Origin: a virus
Virus record (IMG/VR): IMGVR_UViG_3300045534_000060
Coordinates: 1 to 33,190 of that record
Direction: 5' to 3' (one strand)
DNA: 33,190 nt
Made by a program: the position numbers and the translations under genes. Positions 21,555-29,908 of this stretch are shown piece by piece (position 1 is the first letter of the stretch; each line of letters starts with the position of its first letter). A model generated the notes under the pieces. The model did not search any database, had not been told where the DNA came from, and saw nothing but the letters and a program-made list of their open reading frames with translations.

Positions 21555-21919
21555 TGGGACTGGACACAATCGCATACAAGGAGTTTCGTAATGGCGAGCA
21601 TGTGGAAGCTGATGATTCGTGGTTTGAAGGCACTGAAGAACTGGTTCGTGGTGTTATGGGCAGCAGCCTGTCGTGGATACGCGGGAAGGTCTATGCACAT
21701 CTGGTAGAGCAGATCTCAGGAATCTCCCTATATCAGGAATCAATCTCCAACGATCATGTCCGTCAGATAGCTGAAGCACTTGAGGATCTAAACAGGAATC
21801 CAGAGAAGTTCTCTACTATGGTATTCTACTATAACTTTGATAGAAAGCATCTCAGGCAACTTGAAAGGTGGTTTAGAATTGCAGCAGACAATGGATGCTA
21901 CATACACGGATGGTACTAA
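21554..21919 (+). CDS. Conserved hypothetical protein, 121 aa
   Basis: TGATG junction with the kinase. Begins MGLDTIAYKEF and contains SWIRGKVYAHLVEQISGISLYQESI, a pattern found in many phage and bacterial proteins of unknown function (M-G-L-D-x-x-A-Y start, R-G-K-x-Y, S-L-Y-x-E). Mainly helical with aromatic clusters. No catalytic motif recognised. Confidence 0.65.
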   Translation: MGLDTIAYKEFRNGEHVEADDSWFEGTEELVRGVMGSSLSWIRGKVYAHLVEQISGISLYQESISNDHVRQIAEALEDLNRNPEKFSTMVFYYNFDRKHLRQLERWFRIAADNGCYIHGWY

Positions 21920-22085
21920 CGTTATAGCGGAGGTTCTTTCTGGTCCACATCATGGAAAGATGTATGAGGTATCTCGTCTGAATAGATACCACGACATAGA
22001 CGGAAAGACATTCAGGCTTTATTTTGTTCAGGGTTTCTACTTTCTAATGGAGAAAACCAATGGTGCCGACGATAGCGGTTATTGA
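21891..22085 (+). CDS. Hypothetical small protein, 64 aa
   Basis: ATG 21891 overlaps the previous gene by 29 bases without a strong ribosome site; a TTG 21837 start is less likely. Beta-rich: V-I-A-E-V-L-S-G-P-H-H-G-K-M-Y-E-V then F-R-L-Y-F-V-Q-G-F-Y-F-L. May be a small SH3-like barrel, but no family is recognised. Confidence 0.5.
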   Translation: MDATYTDGTNVIAEVLSGPHHGKMYEVSRLNRYHDIDGKTFRLYFVQGFYFLMEKTNGADDSGY

Positions 22086-22827
22086 TGGTGATATTCTTGC
22101 ATACCGTGCAGCTTTCTGGGCTGACAGCGAAGGACCAGAATGGCTTGAGGATCGCATTCGTGACGATCTGATTAGATGGACACCGCCTGGTGTTGACAAG
22201 ATCTATGTCGCCCTGTCATGCAAGCGTGATGACAACTTCAGAAGGGATTACTACCCAGAGTACAAGGCAAAGAGAGACGACAGACCATCCCCAGAAACAT
22301 TGCCAGATGCCATGTCATTCCTTACTGACAACATGAATGTAATCCGCATGCCACGGATTGAGGCAGATGACATCATCGGCATGTGGCAATCCCGTGGAGA
22401 GGCAATCGGAGTTACGATTGACAAGGATCTTAAGCAGATTCCTGGGTACAGCTGGTATCCTAAGATCGATGATAACACCGAGGTCAAGAAAGTAGAGCAT
22501 ACCGACCTTGACAAAGCCGACTGGTTCTTCCACCGACAGTGGATAACTGGAGACAGCACTGACAATATTCCTGGAATCTGGAAGCTTGGACCAAAGAAGG
22601 CAGAGGCATTGCTCAATGCCACCACACCAGATAAGTACACAGAGCTGGTTCTTTCCCTATATGAGACACGACTCAACAAGGAAGGAAACAACTATACACC
22701 TGACGATGCAATGGCTATGGCTAGAGCCGTCAGAATCCTACGGAATGGCGAGGATACCAACCCGTGGATGCCCCGAGTAGCGACTGACGTATCGAAGAAG
22801 GAATCAGAAAATGAAACTAAAGACTGA
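22060..22827 (+). CDS. 5'-3' exonuclease / FEN-like nuclease (T7 gp6 role)
   Basis: 255 aa. Metal-site blocks of the FEN family: AVIDGDILAYRAAF, YYPEYKAKRDDRP, EADDIIGMWQ, TIDKDLKQIPG, and ITGDSTDNIPGIWKLGPKKAEALL (helix-3-turn DNA-binding). Removes RNA primers and resects host or phage DNA to feed recombination and dNTP supply. ATG 22060 with GGAG (22049-22052); overlaps both neighbours. Long form of the small phage FEN, no polymerase fused. Confidence 0.93.
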   Translation: MVPTIAVIDGDILAYRAAFWADSEGPEWLEDRIRDDLIRWTPPGVDKIYVALSCKRDDNFRRDYYPEYKAKRDDRPSPETLPDAMSFLTDNMNVIRMPRIEADDIIGMWQSRGEAIGVTIDKDLKQIPGYSWYPKIDDNTEVKKVEHTDLDKADWFFHRQWITGDSTDNIPGIWKLGPKKAEALLNATTPDKYTELVLSLYETRLNKEGNNYTPDDAMAMARAVRILRNGEDTNPWMPRVATDVSKKESENETKD

Positions 22828-23332
22828 AATGATAGCCAATAGCTTTACAGCTTCCAATCCAACCTCCATTACCGTGGAGCGTTATACTTATGATCTTCCA
22901 AATCAGGTTAAGATCAGAACTGGAAAGCATGGCACACCAAAGAAAGCAACCGAAGGTTCCGCTGGGTTTGACCTTAAGGCTGACTTAATCGAAAGAATTA
23001 CAATAAACCCAGGAGAAACATGCCTAGTATCCACAGGAACTAGCATGGAATTACCGTTAGGAATGTGTGCATTCATCCTACCAAGATCAGGTCTAGCCCT
23101 CAAGAAGGGCATCACTATCCCAAACAGTCCAGGTCTTATTGACTCAGACTACCGTGGGGATATCTGTGTGATCCTGAGAAACGAAGGTACCGAGCCATTT
23201 GTCGTAGAAGACGGAGACCGAATAGCTCAGTTGATGATTGTTTCTTTTATAGCTCCGTCATTTATTACAGTGGATGAACTTAACCGCACAAGTAGAAACC
23301 GTGGCGGCTTTGGATCCACAGGCATGGGATGA
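22811..23332 (+). CDS. dut: dUTPase (deoxyuridine triphosphate nucleotidohydrolase)
   Basis: 173 aa with an N-terminal extension of about 30 residues. All five trimeric dUTPase motifs in order: AGFDLKA, PRSGLALKKG, GLIDSDYRGDI, GDRIAQLMI and NRGGFGSTG. Converts dUTP to dUMP, preventing uracil in DNA and supplying ThyX. ATG 22811, 17-base overlap with the exonuclease gene. Confidence 0.96.
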   Translation: MKLKTEMIANSFTASNPTSITVERYTYDLPNQVKIRTGKHGTPKKATEGSAGFDLKADLIERITINPGETCLVSTGTSMELPLGMCAFILPRSGLALKKGITIPNSPGLIDSDYRGDICVILRNEGTEPFVVEDGDRIAQLMIVSFIAPSFITVDELNRTSRNRGGFGSTGMG

Positions 23333-23333
23333 T

Positions 23334-25214
23334 ATGAATACGTTTGAAAACTTTATTGCCCTTAGCAGATACTCAAGATGGATTGAGTCTGAGGGTAGAC
23401 GGGAAACATGGGAAGAGACGGTTGACCGCTGGTGGAACTACTTCACTGGCAAGGAGCCAGCTCTTCTTGAGCGACCCGACATCAAGGAAGCAGTCCTCAA
23501 CAGAGAGGTGTTTCCAAGCATGCGCGCACTTATGACAGCTGGTCCAGCATTGGACAGGGATCATACTGCGCTATACAACTGCAGCTACATTGAGGTGGAT
23601 GCAGTCGAGGCTTTCTCAGAGCTTCAATATATCCTGATGTGTGGAACTGGAGTCGGTTTCTCAGTCGAGCGAAGATGCATTGAGAAACTACCTGTCGTTC
23701 CACAGTCAATCAAAAGAGAACAGGATGTAGTAATTGCCGTACCAGATAGCAGGGAAGGCTGGTGCGATTCACTTCGCCAGCTTATGATGCATCTGTACAA
23801 CGGCATCCACCCAACGTGGAATCTATCAAACATACGTCCAGCTGGCGCACGTCTAAAGACGTTTGGCGGCAGGGCATCTGGACCAGCTCCTTTGGAAGCT
23901 GTGTTCAAGTTTGTGGTAGGTACCTTCAACAAGGCAAGAGGACGCAGACTTACAGCACTAGAGTGCCACGATATTTGTTGCGTCATCGCCCAATCCGTAA
24001 TCGTAGGTGGTGTCAGGCGATCAGCAATGATCTCCCTGTCAGACCTAGACGATCAGGAGATGGCACACTGCAAGTCAGGCAACTGGTGGGAAGCGCACGG
24101 CTATCGTGCTCTTGCTAACAACTCCGCTGTATATACAACCAAGCCAACCCTTGGAAGATATCTTCAGGAGTGGACATCGCTGTACAATTCGTTCAGCGGT
24201 GAACGCGGAATCCTAAACAGAGAAGCCTTGCAGAAGGTATGCTCACGTGTAGGACGAGAAATACCAGATGATTGTCACTTGGGTACGAATCCATGCTCTG
24301 AGATCATACTCAGACCAATGGAATTCTGCAACCTCTCGACAATCGTAATCAAGGAAAACGACAATAAGATGGACATCAGGCGAAAGCTTGAGATGGCAAC
24401 CATCCTTGGAACAATCCAATCAAAGTTCACGTACTTCCCATATCTCCGAAAGAAATGGAAGAAGAACTGCGAGGAAGAAAGACTTCTTGGTGTCTCTATG
24501 ACTGGCATCTTCGACAATGCCTTCACAAGCGGTCGTGTCAGTCCTTATGATCTTATAGAATTCCTTCAGGCTTTGCGTGACGTAGCTCAGGAAGTGAATA
24601 TAAGATGGGCGATGAAGATCGATACCGAACCATCCAAGGCAATCACATGCGTCAAGCCAGAGGGAACAACCTCATGCTTGGCTGGCTGTGCTTCAGGTCT
24701 TCACCCACAGTATGCACCCTACTATATCCGCAGGGTAAGGTTGGATAAGAAGGATCCATTGTACAGATTGATGAAGGATCAAGGCGTTCCTTGCGAGGAT
24801 TGCGTCATGAATCCAGACTCAACCGCTGTATTCTCATTTGCAATGTCTGCTCCACCTGGAGCAAAGACAACACAGACACTTGATGCAGAGACTCACCTGA
24901 TACTCTGGCGTATCTACGCAGACTATTACTGTGAGCACAAGCCATCGGTGACAATCAACTATACAGACGCGGAATTCATGCGTCTTGGCGCGACCGTATA
25001 CGAGCAGTTCGACAGCATCTCTGGCGTGTCCTTCCTTCCAAAGGCAGAGCACACGTATCAACAAGCACCGTTCGAGGAGATCACCGAGGAGCAATACCTT
25101 GCCTTTCCAAAGGTTGAGGTTGACTTCTCGTTGCTGTACTTGTATGAAACCGAAGATACCACGAAGGCTAGTCATGAACCAGCTTGCACCGCAGGAGGGT
25201 GTGTAATTGTATAA
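23334..25214 (+). CDS. Class II (B12-dependent) ribonucleoside-triphosphate reductase
   Basis: 626 aa. Reduces NTPs to dNTPs with adenosylcobalamin, oxygen-independent. Redox Cys83 in YNCSYIEV, VGFSVERR, the T-N-P-C-S-E block with Cys321, CVKPEGTTS, an SVTINYTDAEF-type loop and C-terminal ACTAGGC with Cys618/Cys623 thiol exchange pair typical of monomeric RTPR. ATG 23334 (MNTFENFIALSRY) is preferred. An ATG at 23274 would overlap dut by 59 bases and add 20 unsupported residues; neither has a strong ribosome site. Requires host cobalamin. Confidence 0.95.
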   Translation: MNTFENFIALSRYSRWIESEGRRETWEETVDRWWNYFTGKEPALLERPDIKEAVLNREVFPSMRALMTAGPALDRDHTALYNCSYIEVDAVEAFSELQYILMCGTGVGFSVERRCIEKLPVVPQSIKREQDVVIAVPDSREGWCDSLRQLMMHLYNGIHPTWNLSNIRPAGARLKTFGGRASGPAPLEAVFKFVVGTFNKARGRRLTALECHDICCVIAQSVIVGGVRRSAMISLSDLDDQEMAHCKSGNWWEAHGYRALANNSAVYTTKPTLGRYLQEWTSLYNSFSGERGILNREALQKVCSRVGREIPDDCHLGTNPCSEIILRPMEFCNLSTIVIKENDNKMDIRRKLEMATILGTIQSKFTYFPYLRKKWKKNCEEERLLGVSMTGIFDNAFTSGRVSPYDLIEFLQALRDVAQEVNIRWAMKIDTEPSKAITCVKPEGTTSCLAGCASGLHPQYAPYYIRRVRLDKKDPLYRLMKDQGVPCEDCVMNPDSTAVFSFAMSAPPGAKTTQTLDAETHLILWRIYADYYCEHKPSVTINYTDAEFMRLGATVYEQFDSISGVSFLPKAEHTYQQAPFEEITEEQYLAFPKVEVDFSLLYLYETEDTTKASHEPACTAGGCVIV

Positions 25215-25431
25215 AGACATAATCGAACCATCACTACAGGTAAAGCTGGAGCAGGGTCTTCCCCTGACTTCAGCTGAGTTTGGGCGGCTGGCACGTCAGC
25301 TCGTAACCTATACACAGACAATTGAAAAGGAATTAAATGAACTCAAGATATCCATATCTAGATCCAGACTGGATCCCGATACTGAAGGAATGGGTTCAGC
25401 CCCTAAGCTACGATCCAAATCAAACCAGTGA
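25207..25431 (+). CDS. Hypothetical protein, 74 aa, TTG start
   Basis: TTG 25207 follows a perfect AGGAGG (25193-25198) with eight-base spacing. Helical N-terminal part (EPSLQVKLEQGLPLTSAEFGRLARQLVTYTQTIEKELNEL); the last 30 residues overlap the next gene in another frame and look low-quality. It sits after RNR at the virion-module edge, where T7 has small gp6.5-7.7 genes. Confidence 0.55.
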   Translation: MYKDIIEPSLQVKLEQGLPLTSAEFGRLARQLVTYTQTIEKELNELKISISRSRLDPDTEGMGSAPKLRSKSNQ

Positions 25432-25540
25432 ACAACTGGCTAGACAACTGGCGTATGTGACTGGAAAGCTGGATACCATTGCAAAACTTGAAGCAGTCGT
25501 GAAGACGCAGGAGAAGTCCAATGGACAGGCAAACAGCTGA
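25337..25540 (+). CDS. Hypothetical protein, 67 aa
   Basis: ATG 25337 with AAAAGGA (25324-25330). Begins with aromatic/proline residues and ends in a helix (EQLARQLAYVTGKLDTIAKLEAVVK) echoing the LARQL-x-x-x-T of the previous protein, perhaps a diverged duplicate. Overlap with the previous gene is 95 bases, unusually long here, so one end may be mis-set or the pair may be joined. Confidence 0.6.
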   Translation: MNSRYPYLDPDWIPILKEWVQPLSYDPNQTSEQLARQLAYVTGKLDTIAKLEAVVKTQEKSNGQANS

Positions 25541-26096
25541 ATATTATCGTCGCATGGCTGACTTCAGAAAGAAGGAATTCCAAGCAGAAGACCTTGGTTC
25601 TGTAGGAAAGCTATACGAATCCAACTATACCCAGTATTACAAGCAATCCTTGGAGCAGGAGAACGCCCTGCTTGAGATCCAGTCGGAATGGAACGATATA
25701 GTTGCAAAGGCAAGAGAGGCACGGCTATCTGGAAAAAGCACAATACCGCTGAAGGGAAAAACAATAAGCGTGAATGCGATTCTAGATGACCAAGGAAACA
25801 TCAAAGACCTGAATGAGATAGTCAGAAGCCAGAGATGGTATTCAACATCTCAAGGAAAGATGATGCCTGGTCGCCTTGGAAAGATAGCAGAGGAGCTACA
25901 GATGGCTCAGATGGATGTAGATGAATCAAGCTCATCCTATAAAAAATACAAGCAACTATATGAACAAGAACTTTCAGCCCTGACAAAGCGAAACGAACAA
26001 CGCAAGGCGGAATTCTACAAGCAGAAGCAAGAGACTCTTGCACAAGCAGAAGGATCCGCATACCGTGGGGCATCATATGTTGAGAAACCACTATAA
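25521..26096 (+). CDS. Probable virion-associated protein, 191 aa
   Basis: ATG 25521 with AGGAGAAG. Long helical protein with Tyr/Gln-rich N- and C-terminal helices (ESNYTQYYKQSLEQENALLEI, YKQLYEQELSALTKRNEQRKAEFYKQ) around a smaller beta-rich part. It precedes the portal, as T7 gp6.7/7.3-type small structural proteins do. Family not recognised. Confidence 0.6.
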   Translation: MDRQTAEYYRRMADFRKKEFQAEDLGSVGKLYESNYTQYYKQSLEQENALLEIQSEWNDIVAKAREARLSGKSTIPLKGKTISVNAILDDQGNIKDLNEIVRSQRWYSTSQGKMMPGRLGKIAEELQMAQMDVDESSSSYKKYKQLYEQELSALTKRNEQRKAEFYKQKQETLAQAEGSAYRGASYVEKPL

Positions 26097-26105
26097 GGAG
26101 AAAAC

Positions 26106-26447
26106 ATGGGAGCACCCACAATCAGTGGCGGCATGACTGCCGCAGAGCAACGAGAGTTGCTGCAGGAGGAACGAGATTTCCAGGAGCAGCAGGAAAACAA
26201 AAGACGTGAGCAGATGCTGGAGGATGAGCGTCGCCGCGAGGAAGCTGCACGTGAGGAAAGAGAACGTATTGAAGCAGAGGAAATGAAAAGACTTGGCGAG
26301 ATCAATGCAGCTGAACAAGCTGTCATTGAGGAAGCTGAGGAAATGGAAAAGCAACAACCCAAGTCATCTCTTTCTGGTGTTTCATTCTATGAAGCACTTG
26401 GCAAGGGCGTTGTAAACAAGCCACTCACGTCAGAGAAACCAAAATGA
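26106..26447 (+). CDS. Putative virion/tail assembly protein (T7 gp7.3 position), 113 aa
   Basis: AAGGAG upstream. Short GAPTISGGMTAAE lead, a very long charged single helix (residues 14-85, Glu/Arg/Gln-rich), and an SGVSFYEALG-type tail. Similar short-lead plus charged-helix proteins lie just before the portal in many T7-like phages. Role inferred from order and shape. Stop overlaps the portal start (ATGA). Confidence 0.6.
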   Translation: MGAPTISGGMTAAEQRELLQEERDFQEQQENKRREQMLEDERRREEAAREERERIEAEEMKRLGEINAAEQAVIEEAEEMEKQQPKSSLSGVSFYEALGKGVVNKPLTSEKPK

Positions 26448-28042
26448 TATTGCAAGAACGCTTTAGAATACTTGATGGAAACAGAACAAGTAAGCTAGAG
26501 AGAGCAAGGTTATGTTCGTCAATCACCATCCCTACGATTCTGCCTCCAGAATCCTGGGATGAAGGACGAACTTTGCCTCAGCCCTATAGTTCGGTTGCAA
26601 GCAGGGGAGTAACATCCCTTGCTTCTCGGATGCTTAGTGCATTGATTCCACTCAACGATGCACCCTTCTTCAGGTTTTCACTGAAGGATGGATCAAGTCC
26701 ACCGTTTGAAGTAGAGCAATATCTTGAGACAGTGGCTTATCAGGTATACAGAAAGCTAGTGTCTACCAATCTACGAGAGTCTGTCTATCAGGCACTTCAG
26801 AACCTAATCATCACTGGCGATGTCCTCATGATGATGGATGAGAATTTCTTCTTCACCAACTATCGGCTGGATCAATACGTTGTCCAGCGAAACATCATGG
26901 GTGAAGTAATAGAGATCGTCCACTTGGAATACGAGGCGGTGGATCCAGATGACATTCGATACGATCAATCGTCTATTGAATATCGCCAAGGTTACTGCAC
27001 TTACTACTGCCAGTACCTTAAGATCGATGATAATGAATGGTACTACCGAAAGGAAAAGTCAGACGGAGAACTCATTTCTGATGGATACTATGTTGTCCCT
27101 CCTTTTGCTGTTCTTCGTTGGTTTAGCATTCCTGGTGAGAACTATGGTCGTTCACATTGCGAAGATATTCTCGGGGATCTTAGATCTCTTGAGTCATATA
27201 CCAAGTCTCAGATAGAGGGACTTGCCGCAGCAAGTGCATTCTGGATCGGAATAGATCCAGGTGGCATCACGGAGATCGATGACATAGCTACCATGTACAA
27301 CGGTTCCTTTGTCCCAGCGCGTCAACAGGATGTGTTCACCATATCCCCAGCTGCAACCATGAACCCACAGGTACAGGCTGCATCCGCTGCTGTAGAGGCA
27401 ATGAGACGAGAGATCGGTCAGGCTTTCCTTATGACAGGACAAGCCATACCTTCTGGAGATAGAGTAACGGCAACAGCTGTTCGCATGATTGGATCTGAAC
27501 TTGAGACTGTTCTTGGTGGTGCCTTCAGCTCCATAGCAAGAACTCTTATGGAGCCAATCGTAATGCGATGCATCGTTCAGATGATAGACAGCAAGCTTCT
27601 TGAGGAAGGTCTTGAGGAGCAGTTCTTCGACAAGGATGGAACACTTAGCCTTAAGATAATCACAGGACTTCAGGCATTGAGCAGGGACTCTGATCTTCAG
27701 AAGCTAATGCAGCTTGGAGAGATGGTCCGAAACCTGCCACCAGATGCAATCTCTACCTTTAAATGGGATGCATACGCATCTCAACTGATTACATGCCTTG
27801 GATTCGATCCAAGACAATGGGTCAAGTCTGAGGAAGAGGTACGCTCAATCGCAATGCAGCAACAGGCGATGCAAGCACAGCAAGCCACAGCCCAGACAAC
27901 GGCTGGCGCAATCGGAAGCAGCATGGCTCAGGCTGCAGGAAACGCGGCAAACAACGCGCTTCAGTCACCAGAACTACAGGCACAGACACAGGCGATGCTT
28001 CAGAACATCGACCTATCGCAACTATCAGGAGGCATGGGATGA
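26444..28042 (+). CDS. Head-tail connector (portal) protein
   Basis: 532 aa (T7 gp8 536). Dodecameric ring for DNA entry and tail attachment. Family features: early LPPESWDEGRTLPQPYSSVASRGVTSLASRMLSALIP, RWFSIPGENYGRSHCEDILGDLRSLE, and PSGDRVTATAVRMIGSELETVLGGAF, followed by a Gln/Ala-rich C-terminus. ATG 26444 overlaps the previous stop. Confidence 0.95.
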   Translation: MILQERFRILDGNRTSKLERARLCSSITIPTILPPESWDEGRTLPQPYSSVASRGVTSLASRMLSALIPLNDAPFFRFSLKDGSSPPFEVEQYLETVAYQVYRKLVSTNLRESVYQALQNLIITGDVLMMMDENFFFTNYRLDQYVVQRNIMGEVIEIVHLEYEAVDPDDIRYDQSSIEYRQGYCTYYCQYLKIDDNEWYYRKEKSDGELISDGYYVVPPFAVLRWFSIPGENYGRSHCEDILGDLRSLESYTKSQIEGLAAASAFWIGIDPGGITEIDDIATMYNGSFVPARQQDVFTISPAATMNPQVQAASAAVEAMRREIGQAFLMTGQAIPSGDRVTATAVRMIGSELETVLGGAFSSIARTLMEPIVMRCIVQMIDSKLLEEGLEEQFFDKDGTLSLKIITGLQALSRDSDLQKLMQLGEMVRNLPPDAISTFKWDAYASQLITCLGFDPRQWVKSEEEVRSIAMQQQAMQAQQATAQTTAGAIGSSMAQAAGNAANNALQSPELQAQTQAMLQNIDLSQLSGGMG

Positions 28043-28983
28043 CATACAAGGCAGCAGGAGCTAGCAATAGAAACCTACGCAATGTAAACTCAGCTACATA
28101 TTATGTCTCCAACAACGAGACATTGCTGAAGATAAACCAGACCCAGATAGTTGGCAGGTATCCCAACATAGAGGATGCCACCGAAGCACTTAGAGGAATC
28201 CTGATAAAGCTAGGTGTAAAGGATACACTCAGTAGATTACTGAAGATTCCAACAAACATCATATATCTGGATAGCCTAATAACAAGAAACACGCAATCTG
28301 GAAACTCAATAGGATCTTTCTTTACCCATGCTGCTGGTCCAACAACACCGACACCATTACCTGGAATAGTGGATCTAAGTAATCCGCTGTTCGTAGAGCT
28401 TAGAACAGTTGCTTCGGTAACGGTTCCTAGGGCAAGAATGATGAATGAAAATGATCCATATACTGGAGTTGCGCCAGATCTGTATTCAGCAGCCACTACA
28501 AATCTTGCAATCTACGATGCAACTGTGCGAGTATCAAGCTTTGATTCTGTCAATGCGGATATACAGCATTGCACATGCGGTTTCTTTACCGCACACAATC
28601 TCATATCTCCAGCAACTCCACAGCAGCTTGAGAAGTTTGTTGGATTCAGACCAACATCAAGCAATACATGGGCTTGCTCGGTATTTCAGAAAAATGGAAC
28701 ACTATTTGTAGAACGGTATAGTGTGGATACAAAGGCAAGAATCAGCGAACAACAGAAATTAACAACTGTCTTGTATAAAAATGGACAGGCAGCAACATGG
28801 ATGATTAACAATTCTCCAGTAGCTGGAACAACGGCATCAAGTCTATCGTTGCCAAATCTGCTATTCTACGATGCAGAAACAGTTCCAAATAGCGCATACA
28901 TCGGTTGCGAGGTAAAGCAACGTGCTGTTAGCGCAATCCCACAGAGACTAGAGATCTACAACTCAACGTTTAGATCCACATAA
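28039..28983 (+). CDS. Unassigned probable virion protein between portal and scaffold, 314 aa
   Basis: Starts on ATGA with the portal; T7 has no gene here. Ser/Thr/Asn-rich, beta-heavy sequence with few charges after residue 90: NTWACSVFQKNGTLFVERYSVDTKAR, ATWMINNSPVAGTTASSLSL and SAIPQRLEIYNSTF look like a jelly-roll or concanavalin-like sandwich. Candidates: capsid decoration, fibre or head-tail accessory protein. No signal peptide. Its AT-rich codon use is stronger than in the flanking genes. Confidence 0.55.
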   Translation: MTYKAAGASNRNLRNVNSATYYVSNNETLLKINQTQIVGRYPNIEDATEALRGILIKLGVKDTLSRLLKIPTNIIYLDSLITRNTQSGNSIGSFFTHAAGPTTPTPLPGIVDLSNPLFVELRTVASVTVPRARMMNENDPYTGVAPDLYSAATTNLAIYDATVRVSSFDSVNADIQHCTCGFFTAHNLISPATPQQLEKFVGFRPTSSNTWACSVFQKNGTLFVERYSVDTKARISEQQKLTTVLYKNGQAATWMINNSPVAGTTASSLSLPNLLFYDAETVPNSAYIGCEVKQRAVSAIPQRLEIYNSTFRST

Positions 28984-28993
28984 TAGGCAAAAT

Positions 28994-29896
28994 ATGTCAG
29001 AAACACAAGAACCAACGACTCCACCACAGGTGGAACAATCTGCGGTTGCATCGGATCCCGTCATTGCCCGTGAAGCACAGGCTTTCGAGACTTATGTAAA
29101 CGCAAACAACGTACCAGTGCCAGACAACTTCAAGTCTGTAGGCGACTGGTTCAGTGCGCTCAAGTCAGCCCAAGGCGAATATACCAAGGCAAGACAGGAG
29201 ATTTCACAACTAAAGAAGCAGATGACACAGGCTGAGCCTGTCGTGACAAAAGCTCAGGAGCAACCTGCGGAACCACCAGTTCCGAAGATTCCAGAGGAAC
29301 TTAGGATTCCCGACAAGCCCAAGGAACCAGAGCCATCAGCTCAGCAAGCAGCACAGAAGATCCTCACTCAGGAGGAGTGGACAAAGTATTCCACGGAATT
29401 CACAGTCAACGGCAATCTCTCAGAAGAATCTCGTTTGGCAATCCGTGATAAACTCAATGTCCCCGACTTCGTGATCGATGACTTCATGCAGGGACAGAAG
29501 GCCCGCTTGCAGAATGCATATAGCGAGGCAGCGCAGCGAGTAGGAGGCAAGGATACCCTTGCCCGTGTATTCGACTGGGCTAGCAAGAACCTGACCCAAC
29601 AGGAACAAACTAACGTTAATGCCGCGCTTGCATCACCTTCATGGGAAGTCACCTTACTGGGTCTGAAGACCAAGTATGAGAATGCCCAAGCTGGCAAGGT
29701 GACTGCAAACGAACCAGCAAAGACAGCCACAACAAAGGTGGGAGTTGGCAGTGCAAGCACCGTTAACAACCTTCCATATGGCAGCAAGGCTGAGTTCTAT
29801 ACAGAGCGTTCGGATCCACGCTTCAAGACGGATCCCAAATTTAGACAAGCCGTAGAGTTACGGATGTCTAGAACAAACTTCAATAATCTAAGATAA
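28994..29896 (+). CDS. Capsid assembly scaffolding protein
   Basis: 300 aa (T7 gp9 307). Highly charged, helical and Gln/Pro/Glu-rich, as scaffolds are: an AFETYVNANNVPVPDNFKSVGDWFSALK helix pair, a KQMTQAEP coiled-coil region, and a C-terminal YTERSDPRFKTDPKFRQAVELRM segment typical of T7-like gp9 that contacts the capsid. Immediately upstream of the capsid gene. A weak GGCAAAAT leader precedes ATG 28994. Confidence 0.92.
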   Translation: MSETQEPTTPPQVEQSAVASDPVIAREAQAFETYVNANNVPVPDNFKSVGDWFSALKSAQGEYTKARQEISQLKKQMTQAEPVVTKAQEQPAEPPVPKIPEELRIPDKPKEPEPSAQQAAQKILTQEEWTKYSTEFTVNGNLSEESRLAIRDKLNVPDFVIDDFMQGQKARLQNAYSEAAQRVGGKDTLARVFDWASKNLTQQEQTNVNAALASPSWEVTLLGLKTKYENAQAGKVTANEPAKTATTKVGVGSASTVNNLPYGSKAEFYTERSDPRFKTDPKFRQAVELRMSRTNFNNLR

Positions 29897-29908
29897 AGGA
29901 TATAAATC

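Noticed and set aside
29368-29787. Long minus-strand open frame opposite the scaffold gene
   Set aside because: Antisense shadow of a codon-biased gene, without ribosome site or family resemblance.
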